The notes: generated from the letters alone by a model not told the origin. Counted from the first letter of the stretch, positions 54,065 through 62,872 are shown. The stretch is 64,000 nt of DNA from Bradyrhizobium sp. BRP22 (GCF_020194175.1 NZ_JADYVX010000025.1:62001-126000); one strand, 5' to 3'. Made by a program: numbers and translations.

Positions 54065-55087
54065 TCAGCGGGCCCGACCCTTGCGGGGCGGCGCCGGCTC
54101 GACCCGAACCCGCCCATTGGCGAGCACAATGACCGCTCCGGCGAGCGTCTGCTTCAGCTTGCCCGTCCCCTGCATCACGGCGTCATCGAGCGCGGCTAGC
54201 AGGGCCTCGACCTTGCCCAGCTCGGCCGGCCCCTCATGGCCCACGCGGTCGATCGCGCGCCTGAGCAGGCGCAGCCGGATCTCCTCGGGAAGAGCTACGA
54301 AGGCCTCGGCGTCGAATCCGGGGCGCGCCGCGTTGCCGTCGCGCAGCGCGAGATAGCGCTCGGCGCCATCAGCCAGCACCTCCACCGCGGCATTGGCTCG
54401 GGCGAGCCGCGCGGCGAGCCGCGCCAGGTTCCGGGCATCGCCGCCCTCCGCGGCCAGCGCCGGCATCAGCGCACGCAGCCGCGGACGTGTGAACGCGGTA
54501 TCAACGTTGGTCGGATCGACCGCATAGCCGATCCTGGCTTTCTCCAAAGTTGCGATCAGCCGGGCCTTGGGAATCGCGAGCAGCGGCCGCACCAGTCTCA
54601 CGCCGTCGCGCTCGCTTTCGCGCGCCATCGCAGAGAGGCCGGCGATGCCGCTGCCGCGCAACAGCCGCATCAGAAGCGTTTCGGCCTGGTCGTCGCGGGT
54701 GTGCGCCGTGAGGACATGCGTGGCCCCGGTTGCGCGGGCGGCCTGGACCAGCAGGCGATAGCGCGCCTCGCGGGCCGCCTCGGGCAGGCCTGTGCTCGGC
54801 TTGATCCCGGTCCAGCGCAACGTCCGGTGCGGCAGGTCGAGCGTGCCTGCAAGGCGCTTGACCTCGCGCGCCTCACGCGCCGCCTCCGGGCGCAGGCCAT
54901 GGTCGACGGTGACTGCGATCAGCCGCGGCCCCTGCTTGAGTGCGCGCCGCCACCGCGCGGCAAGCCACATCAACGCCACCGAGTCCGGACCGCCGGAGAC
55001 CGCCAGCACCATCGCTGGCGCGCGCTTCCAGGCCTCTAACAGACGTTTGGCTTCGGTCGCCGAAATCGCGCTTTCGTCATCGGACAT
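54065..55087 (-). CDS. tilS: tRNA(Ile)-lysidine synthase TilS
   Basis: This protein of about 340 residues puts lysine on C34 of the CAU-anticodon isoleucine tRNA so that it reads AUA. The PP-loop ATP site VLAVSGGPDSVALMWL is near residue 30. The conserved TVDHGLRPEAAREA and THVLTAHTRDDQAETLLMRLLRG blocks follow. The C-terminal domain is shorter than in Escherichia coli. The ATG at 55087 is used. A GTG at 55159 would add 24 residues and overlap the cpoB end by 26 bases; neither has a clear ribosome binding site. It belongs to the pal-cpoB-tilS-ftsH order. Confidence 0.93.
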   Translation of the reverse strand: MSDDESAISATEAKRLLEAWKRAPAMVLAVSGGPDSVALMWLAARWRRALKQGPRLIAVTVDHGLRPEAAREAREVKRLAGTLDLPHRTLRWTGIKPSTGLPEAAREARYRLLVQAARATGATHVLTAHTRDDQAETLLMRLLRGSGIAGLSAMARESERDGVRLVRPLLAIPKARLIATLEKARIGYAVDPTNVDTAFTRPRLRALMPALAAEGGDARNLARLAARLARANAAVEVLADGAERYLALRDGNAARPGFDAEAFVALPEEIRLRLLRRAIDRVGHEGPAELGKVEALLAALDDAVMQGTGKLKQTLAGAVIVLANGRVRVEPAPPRKGRAR

Positions 55088-55133
55088 GGCGGTGCCACTG
55101 ATCGCGGAGCCGATCGGCTCCAACGGCACCGTT

Positions 55134-56159
55134 TTAGCACTTGATCCGCTTTTGCTCACGGTCGACGGCGGCTCTGACGCCCGTGGAGGCGCGCGGATAT
55201 TTCCGCGTCACTTCGCCGAGCGCGGCGCAGGCGGCTTCCTTCTCCTTCAGCGCCGCCAGCGACTGGCCAAGCCGCAGCAGCGCGTCCGGCGCCTTGGCCG
55301 ACTTGTCGAATTTCGTGGTCACGCCGAGGAAGGCTTCAGCGGCATCGCGATACTGCTGACGCTGAAAATAGCTCTCACCGAGCCAATATTGCGCATCCGG
55401 GATCAGGGGATCGCTCGGATATTTCTGGGCGAAATTGCGCATGGTTTCCTCGGCGAGCGCATAGTCCCTGCGCTGCATATAGCCGATGCCGAGGTCGAAC
55501 TCGTCCTTCGATGTCGCCGACGGCGGCAAGGTGGTGAGCGCGGCGGTGGCGCCACCGACTGGCGCGCCGGCGTTGCGTGGGCTGGTGTTGCCGAGGTCGA
55601 GCGGTTCACCCGCATTGCGTCCGCCGGGAGCGCCGACCGCGGCATCAGGCGAGACCGGCATCTGGCCACCACCAAGGGCGCGCGGCGCCCCGGGGGCGTT
55701 GGGGTTTTGCGTGGGATCGAAAGCATCGCCCCGGCGGCGACCTCCCGTCGCTGGCACGGCCGGCTCCTGCACGATTGGAGCGGGAGCTGCGATCTGCGTC
55801 TGGTCGTAGCCACCCTGAGATTGCCGGTAACCCGGCTGCGGCTGCCCATATCCCTGCTGCGGCTGTCCATAGGCCGGCTGGCCGCCTTGCGGCGGGTAGG
55901 ATGGCGCGGGCTGCGCGGCTGGAGGCTGGCCGCCGGGGCCGGCCGGCGCGGCGCCGAGCTGGCGCAGGCGCTCCTCCAGCTGGCGGTTACGATACTGCAG
56001 CTCCTCATTCTGGCCGGTGAGCTGTCGAAGCTGGTTCTCCAGGTGCTGGACCCGCATTTCGAGATCGGCATCATCGGATTGTGCAAAGACCGGTGCGGAA
56101 ACAGCCAGTCCCGCGGCAATCGCCGCGGCGCTCGTAAGTCTAAGAAATCTGGATGACAT
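55134..56159 (-). CDS. cpoB: Tol-Pal system protein CpoB (YbgF)
   Basis: This 341-residue periplasmic protein links peptidoglycan synthesis with outer-membrane constriction at division. A signal peptide (SAAAIAAGLAVSAPVFA) precedes a trimeric coiled coil (DADLEMRVQHLENQLRQLTGQNEELQ). A long Gln/Gly/Pro/Tyr linker with YGQPQQGYGQPQPGY-type repeats follows. The C-terminal TPR domain opens EFDLGIGYMQRRDYALAEETMRNF. The linker is longer than in enterobacteria. The ATG at 56159 begins the signal peptide. It follows pal after 136 bases. Confidence 0.93.
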   Translation of the reverse strand: MSSRFLRLTSAAAIAAGLAVSAPVFAQSDDADLEMRVQHLENQLRQLTGQNEELQYRNRQLEERLRQLGAAPAGPGGQPPAAQPAPSYPPQGGQPAYGQPQQGYGQPQPGYRQSQGGYDQTQIAAPAPIVQEPAVPATGGRRRGDAFDPTQNPNAPGAPRALGGGQMPVSPDAAVGAPGGRNAGEPLDLGNTSPRNAGAPVGGATAALTTLPPSATSKDEFDLGIGYMQRRDYALAEETMRNFAQKYPSDPLIPDAQYWLGESYFQRQQYRDAAEAFLGVTTKFDKSAKAPDALLRLGQSLAALKEKEAACAALGEVTRKYPRASTGVRAAVDREQKRIKC

Positions 56160-56241
56160 CTTGCCCTGACGACGAAAATCGACGCGGAACCACATTGATG
56201 CAGGGAGTACGCCGGAATTGTGACTGAAGCAAATGGGTGCG

Positions 56242-56270
56242 CAAACAAAACCGGCGCCTCACGGCGCCGG
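56242..56270 (-). terminator. Rho-independent terminator of pal
   Basis: On the minus strand CCGGCGCC (56270-56263), loop GTGA and GGCGCCGG (56258-56251) are followed by TTTTGTTTG. The stem is a perfect 8 bp with a GNRA-type loop. It lies 25 bases past the pal stop, so pal probably ends its own transcript here. Confidence 0.85.
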
Positions 56271-56295
56271 CAGCAAATCGCAAAATTTCGAGAGC

Positions 56296-56787
56296 TTACG
56301 AGCTCGCGTTCAGCACCGTAACGGCACGGCGGTTCTGCGACCAGCAGGAGATGTCGTTGCAGACCGCCACCGGCCGTTCCTTGCCGTAGGAGATGGTGCG
56401 CATCCGGCTTGGATCGATGCCGCGCGAGGCGAGGTAGGCGCGAACCGCCTGGGCACGACGCGCACCGAGCGCGATGTTGTACTCGCGGGTGCCGCGCTCG
56501 TCGGCATGGCCTTCGATGGTGAAGCTGTAACGGTTGTAGCTCTGCAGCCACTGCGCCTGCTTGTCCAGCGTCGCGATCGCCTGCGGGGTCAGGTCGGTCT
56601 GGTCGCTCTCGAAGAAAACGCGGTCGCCGACGTTCACGACGAAGTCCTGCTGGCTGCCCGGGGTCGCGGCGCTCGCCATCGCACCATCGCCGCCGATATT
56701 ATTCTTGGCGCAAGCACCCATCGACAGCGCCACCGCCAGTACTGCGGCGAGTTTCAATCCCTGGAGGATGCGCATCTGATATTTCAT
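56296..56787 (-). CDS. pal: Peptidoglycan-associated lipoprotein Pal
   Basis: This 163-residue outer-membrane lipoprotein binds peptidoglycan and TolB. The lipoprotein signal ends in LSMGAC. The OmpA-like domain has FFESDQTDLTPQAIATLDKQAQWL and FTIEGHADERGTREYNIALGARRAQAV, the diaminopimelate-binding block. SYGKERPVAVCNDISCWSQNRRAV closes the domain. The ATG at 56787 has GGAGG upstream. It is separated from tolB by two unrelated genes, an unusual arrangement. Two TTAACCAT motifs lie 52 and 135 bases upstream. Confidence 0.95.
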   Translation of the reverse strand: MKYQMRILQGLKLAAVLAVALSMGACAKNNIGGDGAMASAATPGSQQDFVVNVGDRVFFESDQTDLTPQAIATLDKQAQWLQSYNRYSFTIEGHADERGTREYNIALGARRAQAVRAYLASRGIDPSRMRTISYGKERPVAVCNDISCWSQNRRAVTVLNASS

Positions 56788-56838
56788 TCCGGAGCCTCCA
56801 CGCTCACGTTTTCGAACTCTTATCCGGTCTACAGGGCG

Positions 56839-56929
56839 ATGGTTAAACGAACGTTCCGTCAACCTTGATGAGACCTTGCCAGACCCGATCAAATGCGGAC
56901 AAACGGCGAAAAGCGCCCCCGATGGTTAA
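56839..56929 (-). promoter_or_regulatory. Two CtrA-like sites upstream of pal
   Basis: TTAACCAT on the minus strand occurs at 56846-56839 and again at 56929-56922, 52 and 135 bases before the pal start. By base composition less than one such 8-mer is expected in the whole window, so two within 91 bases is notable. Cell-cycle control of pal would fit its role at division. Confidence 0.4.
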
Positions 56930-57060
56930 TGGGTTGTAAATGTGGCACGAGGGTGAAGGCAAGCGCGCAGGCAGCCGGAATCGCCGATTTCCCGGCTTTA
57001 CGAGGAAGAATCGGCGCAGAGTGCGGGACTTCTGCGACAGTTCGGGCGACGCCGGACTAT

Positions 57061-57798
57061 TCAGGAACTTGGAACGATCGACGCTTGCGCGAAGGAGGGC
57101 CGGACATCATTAGTTGTAGCAGATTGACCCCGCCCCCGCTCGAACAGCATCCGCCGCTCGAACGCACTTGAACGCAGGAAGGGGTAGCGGGCGAGCACCC
57201 GCTCGCGCACCGCAGGCAAATGCGCCGCCATCAGTCCGACCGGCTTCAAGAGGCCCGGATGGATGCGCGGCTCGGACCAAGCCTCATGCAGGAATACCCG
57301 ACGGTAAAACGCCATGTGCTCGGGACGCACCATGGCCAATCCATAGTCGGCGTTGAAGTGAACGCCGGCCGTCGATCCGAGCCGAACCGTCACGTAGGGC
57401 AGTTCCGGAACAGTCCGCGCCTTTTCAGGATCGGCGACAAAGCGCGTCGAGTCGATGAAGACCAGCCCTTGATCGAGCTTGGGATGAAGCACGTCACCAA
57501 ACACGTCTACGGAGGGCGAGATCCGGCACTCCGGCGTGACGACGTTGATGCGGATTGAGCTGTAGAGTTCGCCGTTAAAGTACACGCCGAACGTCCAAAC
57601 GTTGGCGGCATCATCATACTGGTCCACGACGCGCTCGTCCGCCGACGGTTCGATCGCGCGTTCTCGCAGATAAGCGCGATAGCGGAGCCGGTAGATATCT
57701 TCCTTTTCGGCTGGGGTTTGCGCTAGGCGATAGTCGACTTGATCCAGCGGGTCCGAAAGCCGTCCGCTTGCCGGCCTGATGGCCTCCACCGCGGGCAT
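57061..57798 (-). CDS. FeeM-like N-acyl amino acid synthase (autoinducer-synthase fold)
   Basis: This 245-residue protein resembles FeeM, the N-acyl amino acid synthase related to LuxI-type synthases and GNAT acyltransferases. The start region has EDIYRLRYRAYLRERAIEPS, then DQYDDAANVWTFGVYFNGELYSSIRI. These match the R-x-x-Y and D-x-Y-D pattern of the family, with central strands typical of the fold (GLVFIDSTRFVAD). It would join a fatty acyl chain from acyl-ACP to an amino acid, giving a lipid or signal. The ATG at 57798 has AAGGA 6 bases upstream. It is inserted between tolB and pal, downstream of a GGDEF-EAL gene. Product unknown. Confidence 0.7.
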   Translation of the reverse strand: MPAVEAIRPASGRLSDPLDQVDYRLAQTPAEKEDIYRLRYRAYLRERAIEPSADERVVDQYDDAANVWTFGVYFNGELYSSIRINVVTPECRISPSVDVFGDVLHPKLDQGLVFIDSTRFVADPEKARTVPELPYVTVRLGSTAGVHFNADYGLAMVRPEHMAFYRRVFLHEAWSEPRIHPGLLKPVGLMAAHLPAVRERVLARYPFLRSSAFERRMLFERGRGQSATTNDVRPSFAQASIVPSS

Positions 57799-57844
57799 GT
57801 TCAATCCTTACACCTTCGAGCAACTTCTGCGCGTGTCGGAAAGA

Positions 57845-57859
57845 TTAACAGAATCTTAA
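57845..57859. promoter_or_regulatory. Full CtrA-like site TTAA-N7-TTAA upstream of the FeeM-like gene
   Basis: TTAACAGAATCTTAA matches the complete CtrA consensus (TTAA, 7 bases, TTAA) and lies 47 bases before the start at 57798. At this GC content fewer than 0.1 matches are expected per window by chance, though intergenic DNA is AT-richer. Confidence 0.45.
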
Positions 57860-57901
57860 TTTATTGCAAAGGGATCGAGGCAATACGGTTAATTGACGCG
57901 G

Positions 57902-57917
57902 GGCTCGCGCGCGAGCC
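57902..57917. other. 16-bp perfect palindrome after the GGDEF-EAL gene
   Basis: GGCTCGCGCGCGAGCC lies 43 bases past the stop of the GGDEF-EAL gene. It has no adjacent T-run. It could stop or protect the upstream transcript, leaving the FeeM-like gene on its own promoter. Confidence 0.4.
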
Positions 57918-57959
57918 ATGCGTCGTTGGCACCGCGGAGCTACCGGTAGAGGGACGGTC

Positions 57960-60284
57960 TCAGGCAATCGACCGCGAGGATGCCAACTTCAGCAAATCTT
58001 CCGGACGGCGGCCATGAGAGGCGCTGAGGAGCTGCCGTATGCGCACCGCAGGTACCGGGCGGCTGAACAGATAGCCTTGCGCCTCGGTCACCGCGCCGTC
58101 GGCGCTGACGAGATCAAGCTGCTCGTTGGTCTCGATGCCTTCCACCACGACCGACATGCCGAGATCGGCGGAAAGCCGCGCCACACCACGCAAAAGCGTC
58201 AGCGGTCGGTCGGTGTCGATGCCTTCGAGGAATGAGCGGTCGATCTTGACCTTCTGCAATGGGAAGTTGTGCAGATAGCTCAGGCTCGAATAGCCGGTGC
58301 CGAAATCGTCAAGCGAGATCCGCACACCCAGCGCGTGTAGCTGCGACAGCACGTCGTGCGTCACCTGCGTATTGCGCAACAGTGAGGACTCGGTGATCTC
58401 GATCTCAAGACGTCGCGCCGGCAGGCCCGAAACCTCCAGCGCATAGCGGACCTCGCTCAGCACGTCGCGCTGATGGAACTGCTGCGGCGACAGATTGACC
58501 GCGACGCTGACGGATTCAGGCCACGTCATGCATTCCATACAGGCCTTGCGCAGAATCCAGCGGCCGAGATCGACGATCAACCCCATGTCCTCCGCCACCG
58601 GAATGATCTCGATCGGAGAGACCGTGCCGCGCACCGGATGGTTCCAGCGCAATAGCGCCTCGCAGGTCGTGATCCTGCCGGTCTTGAGATTGACCAACGG
58701 CTGGTAATAGAGCTCGAACTCCTCGTTCGCCAGCGCCTTGCGCAGGTCGAGTTCGAGGATGCGGCGCGCTTCGACGATCTGGGCCATCTCGTCGCGGAAG
58801 AAGCAGAACGTGCCGCGCCCGTCGGCCTTGGCGCGATAGAGCGCCATATCGGCGTTCTTCAAAAGCGTGTCGGCGCTGACGCCCGGCGAGGTCATGGCGA
58901 TACCGACGCTGGCCCCGATCTCGACCAGGTGATTGTGGATCTTGTAGCGCTCGCTCAGGCGATCGACGATGCGTCGTGCGAGGCTCGCCGCATCCTCGTG
59001 TGATTTGATGTCCTGCTGGAACACCACGAACTCGTCGCCGCCGAAGCGCGCCACGAAATCTTCCGGCCGCAGCATTTCGCGGAGCCGGCCGGCTACCGCG
59101 CAGAGGAGCTGGTCGCCGCAGGGATGGCCGAGCGTATCGTTGACCTGCTTGAACTGGTCGAGGTCGATGAACAGCAGTGCCGACAACTGCCCGTCTCTCG
59201 GCCGCGCCAGGAGACGACCGATCTCGTCACGGAAATTGAGCCGGTTGGGCAATTGCGTGAGTTCGTCATACCGCGCCAGATGGGTGATGCGGGCTTCCGC
59301 ATTGCGCCGCTCGGTAACGTCTTCGAGCAACACGACCGTGCCACCATCGGCCATCGCCTGAAACGTCCACGACAGCGCGCGGTTGTCGGTCGGGTCGGAG
59401 GCACTCGTGATCACGACCCGCATCTGGGTGTGCTCGATCTCGGCGAGGATCATCCTGCCGCTCGCCTCCGAGATCGAGCCGGCGCTCACGCATGCCGAGA
59501 TGATGTCGGATGCGTGCAGCCCGCGCTGCACAAGGTCTTCCGGCAGGCCCATCATCTCGCTGAAGCGGTAGTTCATCACCGCAAGGCTGCCGTCGTCGCG
59601 GAACATGCACAGGCCGTGCGGCATGTTGTTCAGCGCGGTATCGAACTGGCCGGCCAGCGCCGCCTCCCGCTCCTTCGCGATCCACGCGTTGACGTAGATC
59701 CGCTGCAGGCTGGATGTCAGGTGCCGGATGGAGACGAAGAAGACAAAGCTCAGGAGGGCAAGCGCGATGTAATAGGCGCCGCCCACATAGAACAACGCGA
59801 AGATCAGGGGTCCGATCGACAACAGCAAGTGCAGGTGAAAGATCCGCGGGCGGCCGAATGTCCGCCCAACCCCAGCCGACGTATAGGCCACCACCGTCGT
59901 CACGCAGAGCATGTGGGCAGCCGCATCGCTGGTTCGCAGGAGAACGGTTACGCCCCAGATGCCGAGCGCGACGCCATAGGCGACCGCGCCGAACCGGTAG
60001 CGCCGCTCCCAGCCGACGGATTCCACGACCGTGAGCCGTGAATTGCGCTGCTGGTAACGATACATCTGATGAGCGCGCCCAAGCCCCACCACGATGAATA
60101 GCGGCACGCACAGCCACATCAGGATGTCGCCGGTGACGGCGGCGATCACCGAGCCGGCGATGGCCGGGCCAAAGGCGCCGAAGATCATCGGCGCGGGATT
60201 CATGAACAGGGAATCGACCAGCGCAGCCGCGATCGTTGGCGACATCTGCCGGTCCGACTCTCCCGTCTGATTGGCAAACTGCAT
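57960..60284 (-). CDS. Membrane GGDEF-EAL cyclic-di-GMP protein
   Basis: This 774-residue protein has an N-terminal membrane domain of about five or six helices (residues 20-190). A PAS-like segment follows (FDTALNNMPHGLCMFRDDGSLAVMNYRFSEMMG), then a GGDEF domain and an EAL domain. The cyclase site FVARFGGDEFVVF is intact, with the RPED inhibitory site five residues before it. The EAL motifs CEALLRWNHP, DDFGTGYSSLSYL and EGIETNEQ also look complete. It could be bifunctional. It lies between tolB and the FeeM-like gene, in the same direction, where most relatives have no insertion. Confidence 0.9.
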   Translation of the reverse strand: MQFANQTGESDRQMSPTIAAALVDSLFMNPAPMIFGAFGPAIAGSVIAAVTGDILMWLCVPLFIVVGLGRAHQMYRYQQRNSRLTVVESVGWERRYRFGAVAYGVALGIWGVTVLLRTSDAAAHMLCVTTVVAYTSAGVGRTFGRPRIFHLHLLLSIGPLIFALFYVGGAYYIALALLSFVFFVSIRHLTSSLQRIYVNAWIAKEREAALAGQFDTALNNMPHGLCMFRDDGSLAVMNYRFSEMMGLPEDLVQRGLHASDIISACVSAGSISEASGRMILAEIEHTQMRVVITSASDPTDNRALSWTFQAMADGGTVVLLEDVTERRNAEARITHLARYDELTQLPNRLNFRDEIGRLLARPRDGQLSALLFIDLDQFKQVNDTLGHPCGDQLLCAVAGRLREMLRPEDFVARFGGDEFVVFQQDIKSHEDAASLARRIVDRLSERYKIHNHLVEIGASVGIAMTSPGVSADTLLKNADMALYRAKADGRGTFCFFRDEMAQIVEARRILELDLRKALANEEFELYYQPLVNLKTGRITTCEALLRWNHPVRGTVSPIEIIPVAEDMGLIVDLGRWILRKACMECMTWPESVSVAVNLSPQQFHQRDVLSEVRYALEVSGLPARRLEIEITESSLLRNTQVTHDVLSQLHALGVRISLDDFGTGYSSLSYLHNFPLQKVKIDRSFLEGIDTDRPLTLLRGVARLSADLGMSVVVEGIETNEQLDLVSADGAVTEAQGYLFSRPVPAVRIRQLLSASHGRRPEDLLKLASSRSIA

Positions 60285-60466
60285 AAGCTGGGCACACGTC
60301 CTGTTGGAACGTGCAGTTTTACCCGGCGCTGATGAAGCCTTTCTGAGGGAATATCGTTACTAAGACCTTGTTTCGAGTTTTATGCAGCAGAAATTCTTTT
60401 TCTATTTCAAGGCAGTAGGAAAAATTTGCCGGTTAACGGAGATGGTTACCCGCAGCGCCCGGCAAT

Positions 60467-61822
60467 TTACGACAATAATGGCGACCACGCCGGATCGGAT
60501 GCGAAGCCCGGCGTCGGCACGCGCAGTTCGTTGCGGCCGGAAACATCGACGGTAAAGAGCGAGGGTCCCTGGCCCGGATCGCGGAAGAACATCACGACGC
60601 GCCCGTTCGGCGCAAAGGTCGGCCCCTCATTGTGATAGCCCGAGGTCAGGATCCGCTCGCCGGAGCCGTCGGTCTTCATGATGCCGATCGCGAACTGGCC
60701 GCCGCCCTGCTTGGTGAAGGCGATGTAGTCGCCGCGCGGCGACCACACCGGCGTCGAGTAGCTGCCATCGCCGAAAGAGATGCGCTGCGCGGGCCCGCCG
60801 GTCGCCGCCATCACATAGATCTGCGGCTTGCCGCCACGGTCGGACTCGAAGCAGATGCGCGCTCCGTCAGGCGCATAGGACGGCGAGGTGTCGATCGCCG
60901 GCGTGTCGGTGAGCCGCGTCATCGATTTCGAGCGCAGGTCCATCACGAACAGGTTCGAGTTGCCGCCCTGCTGCAGGCTCATGATGATGCGCTGGCCGTC
61001 CGGCGAGAACCGCGGCGAAAACGACATGCCCGGGAAATTGCCGACGATCTCGCGCTGGCCGGTCTCGATGTTGAGCAGATAGACGCGCGGGTCGCCCTGG
61101 CCGAACTCCATATAGGTGATTTCCTGGGTCGACGGCGAAAAGCGCGGGGTCAGCACAAGGTCCGAGCCGCGGGTCAGATAACGCACATTGGCGCCGTCCT
61201 GGTCCATCAGCGCCAGCCGCTTGACCCGGCGCTCCTTCGATCCGGTCTCGTCGACGAACACGATGCGGGTATCGAAATAGCCCTTCTCGCCGGTCAGCCG
61301 CTCATAGATCTGATCGGAGATGATGTGGGCGATGCGCCGCCAATATTCGGCCGAGGTGTCGTATTGCTGGCCGGCGAGCTGCTGGCCGGTATTGACGTCC
61401 CAGAGCCGGAATTCCGCCTTCACGCGCCCGTTGTTCTGCCGGGTCATGCGTCCGGTGACCAGAGCCTGCGCGTTGACCGCCTTCCAGTTCTGGAAGTTCG
61501 GCGCGGCATCGATATTGATGTTCTTCTCCAGATAAGCCGCCTGGTCGATCGGCGCGAACAGGCCCGAACGTTTGAGATTGTTGGTGATGACCTGCGTGAC
61601 GCCGGCACCGACCTCGGTATCGCCGGGCGTGCCTGGCGTGAAATTGGGAATCGCGATCGGCAGTGGCGCGAACTCACCATCGGGGATCTGCACACGCTTC
61701 GGCCCTTGCGCAAAAGCGCCATGCGGCGCGGCGGCAATGGTGCCGAGCGCGGCCATGCCGGAAATGATCTGGCGGCGGCTCGGGCGGAAAAATGTCTCAA
61801 ACGACTTGTTCTGATTGGTCAT
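60467..61822 (-). CDS. tolB: Tol-Pal system protein TolB
   Basis: This 451-residue periplasmic beta-propeller binds Pal and TolA. The signal peptide carries twin arginines (SRRQIISGMAALGTIAAAPHGAFA), so export may use Tat. The N-terminal domain (IAIPNFTPGTPGDTEVGAGVTQVITNNLKRSGLF) and propeller blades (FSPRFSPDGQRIIMSLQQGGN, TSPSYAPDGARICFESDRGG) are typical. The ATG at 61822 begins the signal peptide. It follows tolA after 43 bases. Downstream, instead of pal, are a GGDEF-EAL gene (182 bases away) and a FeeM-like gene. Confidence 0.95.
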   Translation of the reverse strand: MTNQNKSFETFFRPSRRQIISGMAALGTIAAAPHGAFAQGPKRVQIPDGEFAPLPIAIPNFTPGTPGDTEVGAGVTQVITNNLKRSGLFAPIDQAAYLEKNINIDAAPNFQNWKAVNAQALVTGRMTRQNNGRVKAEFRLWDVNTGQQLAGQQYDTSAEYWRRIAHIISDQIYERLTGEKGYFDTRIVFVDETGSKERRVKRLALMDQDGANVRYLTRGSDLVLTPRFSPSTQEITYMEFGQGDPRVYLLNIETGQREIVGNFPGMSFSPRFSPDGQRIIMSLQQGGNSNLFVMDLRSKSMTRLTDTPAIDTSPSYAPDGARICFESDRGGKPQIYVMAATGGPAQRISFGDGSYSTPVWSPRGDYIAFTKQGGGQFAIGIMKTDGSGERILTSGYHNEGPTFAPNGRVVMFFRDPGQGPSLFTVDVSGRNELRVPTPGFASDPAWSPLLS

Positions 61823-61865
61823 CGTAGCGAACTTTGCTTCATGGGACCCTGAGCGCACAGCGCGC

Positions 61866-62864
61866 TCAGGTCTTTCGTTCGGTGAACACAGGCGAAAAAT
61901 ATTTCCATTCGTCGAAGAAGGCCGCCGGCAGATTGTACGGCTGGCATTCGATGATCGCGCGCAGCGCACTCTCCTGATAGACGCGCAGATAAGGCGTCGC
62001 CGGCGTACCTTCCGGCACCGGCATACCCTCCAGCGTGCCGTCGCGCTTTAGGCGGATCACGAAAGCCGCCTCGGTCTGCTGCGCCTCGATGCCGCCATAA
62101 GGCTTCTTCCAGCAGCGTTCGACCTGTTGCTTGAACATCGCGCCCCAGGTCGCCGAATTGTCGGCGGCCTTGCCATGGGCAAGGCCGAGGGCCGCATTCA
62201 TATTGAGCGTATCGCCGGCCGCTGCCTGCCGCGTCGGATCGCGCTTGTCGAGGAGCGCCGCGATCTTCGACTGGTCGAACACGCGCTCCTTCAGCTTCTG
62301 CTCCGGCGGCGGCTTTGCGGCCTGCTGCTGCGGCTTCGGTGGCGGCTTCTTCTCTTCCTTCTTGATCGCCTCGGCAATCGGATCAGGCTTAACCGGGTCC
62401 GGCTTCTTCTCTACCTGCTTCGGCTCCGGCTTTGGCTCTTCCTTCTTCGCCTCTTCCTTTTTCGGCTCTTCCTTGGGCTTGGTCTCGGTGACCTGCTTCG
62501 GCGGATCGGGCTTCTTCTCGACCGGCTTCTCTTCGACCTTGGGCGTCGGCGGCGGCGCGGTGTCGGTGACGACGGGAGGCTTCTTTTCCTCGATCTTGCC
62601 AACGGCGTCGTCGACCGGCTTGGCCTCGGCGACCTTTTCGACGAGCGGCTTCGGATTTTCCTTCTTGCCGGTCCTCTGGCCGGCCATCACATGGGCAAGC
62701 TGGTCGGAAGAAATGACGTCGACAGCGACGGTCTCCTCGTCCGGCAGAACATAGGCCTTGGTCGAAAACGACACGAGGCCCCATCCCAGCACAAGGATGT
62801 GCAGGGCGATCGATGCCACCAGTGTCTTGTCGACCTTGACCTTCAACTTACCCTGCTCTGCCAT
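61866..62864 (-). CDS. tolA: TolA
   Basis: This 332-residue protein spans the periplasm and transmits energy from TolQR to Pal. One N-terminal helix (TLVASIALHILVLGWGLVSF) is followed by a long Lys/Glu/Pro region (for example KKEEAKKEEPKPEPK). A C-terminal TolA/TonB-like domain has VERCWKKPYGG, AAFVIRLKRDGTLEG and AIIECQPYNLP. The charged middle has more proline than enterobacterial TolA. The gene starts 8 bases after tolR. Simple-sequence coding in the middle causes large open frames on the other strand. Confidence 0.94.
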   Translation of the reverse strand: MAEQGKLKVKVDKTLVASIALHILVLGWGLVSFSTKAYVLPDEETVAVDVISSDQLAHVMAGQRTGKKENPKPLVEKVAEAKPVDDAVGKIEEKKPPVVTDTAPPPTPKVEEKPVEKKPDPPKQVTETKPKEEPKKEEAKKEEPKPEPKQVEKKPDPVKPDPIAEAIKKEEKKPPPKPQQQAAKPPPEQKLKERVFDQSKIAALLDKRDPTRQAAAGDTLNMNAALGLAHGKAADNSATWGAMFKQQVERCWKKPYGGIEAQQTEAAFVIRLKRDGTLEGMPVPEGTPATPYLRVYQESALRAIIECQPYNLPAAFFDEWKYFSPVFTERKT

Positions 62865-62872
62865 TCACGGGT

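Noticed and set aside
62389..62784. Lys/Glu/Pro repeats in tolA as a possible tandem-repeat locus or CRISPR
   Set aside because: They are in-frame low-complexity coding sequence typical of TolA, with irregular units and no spacers.
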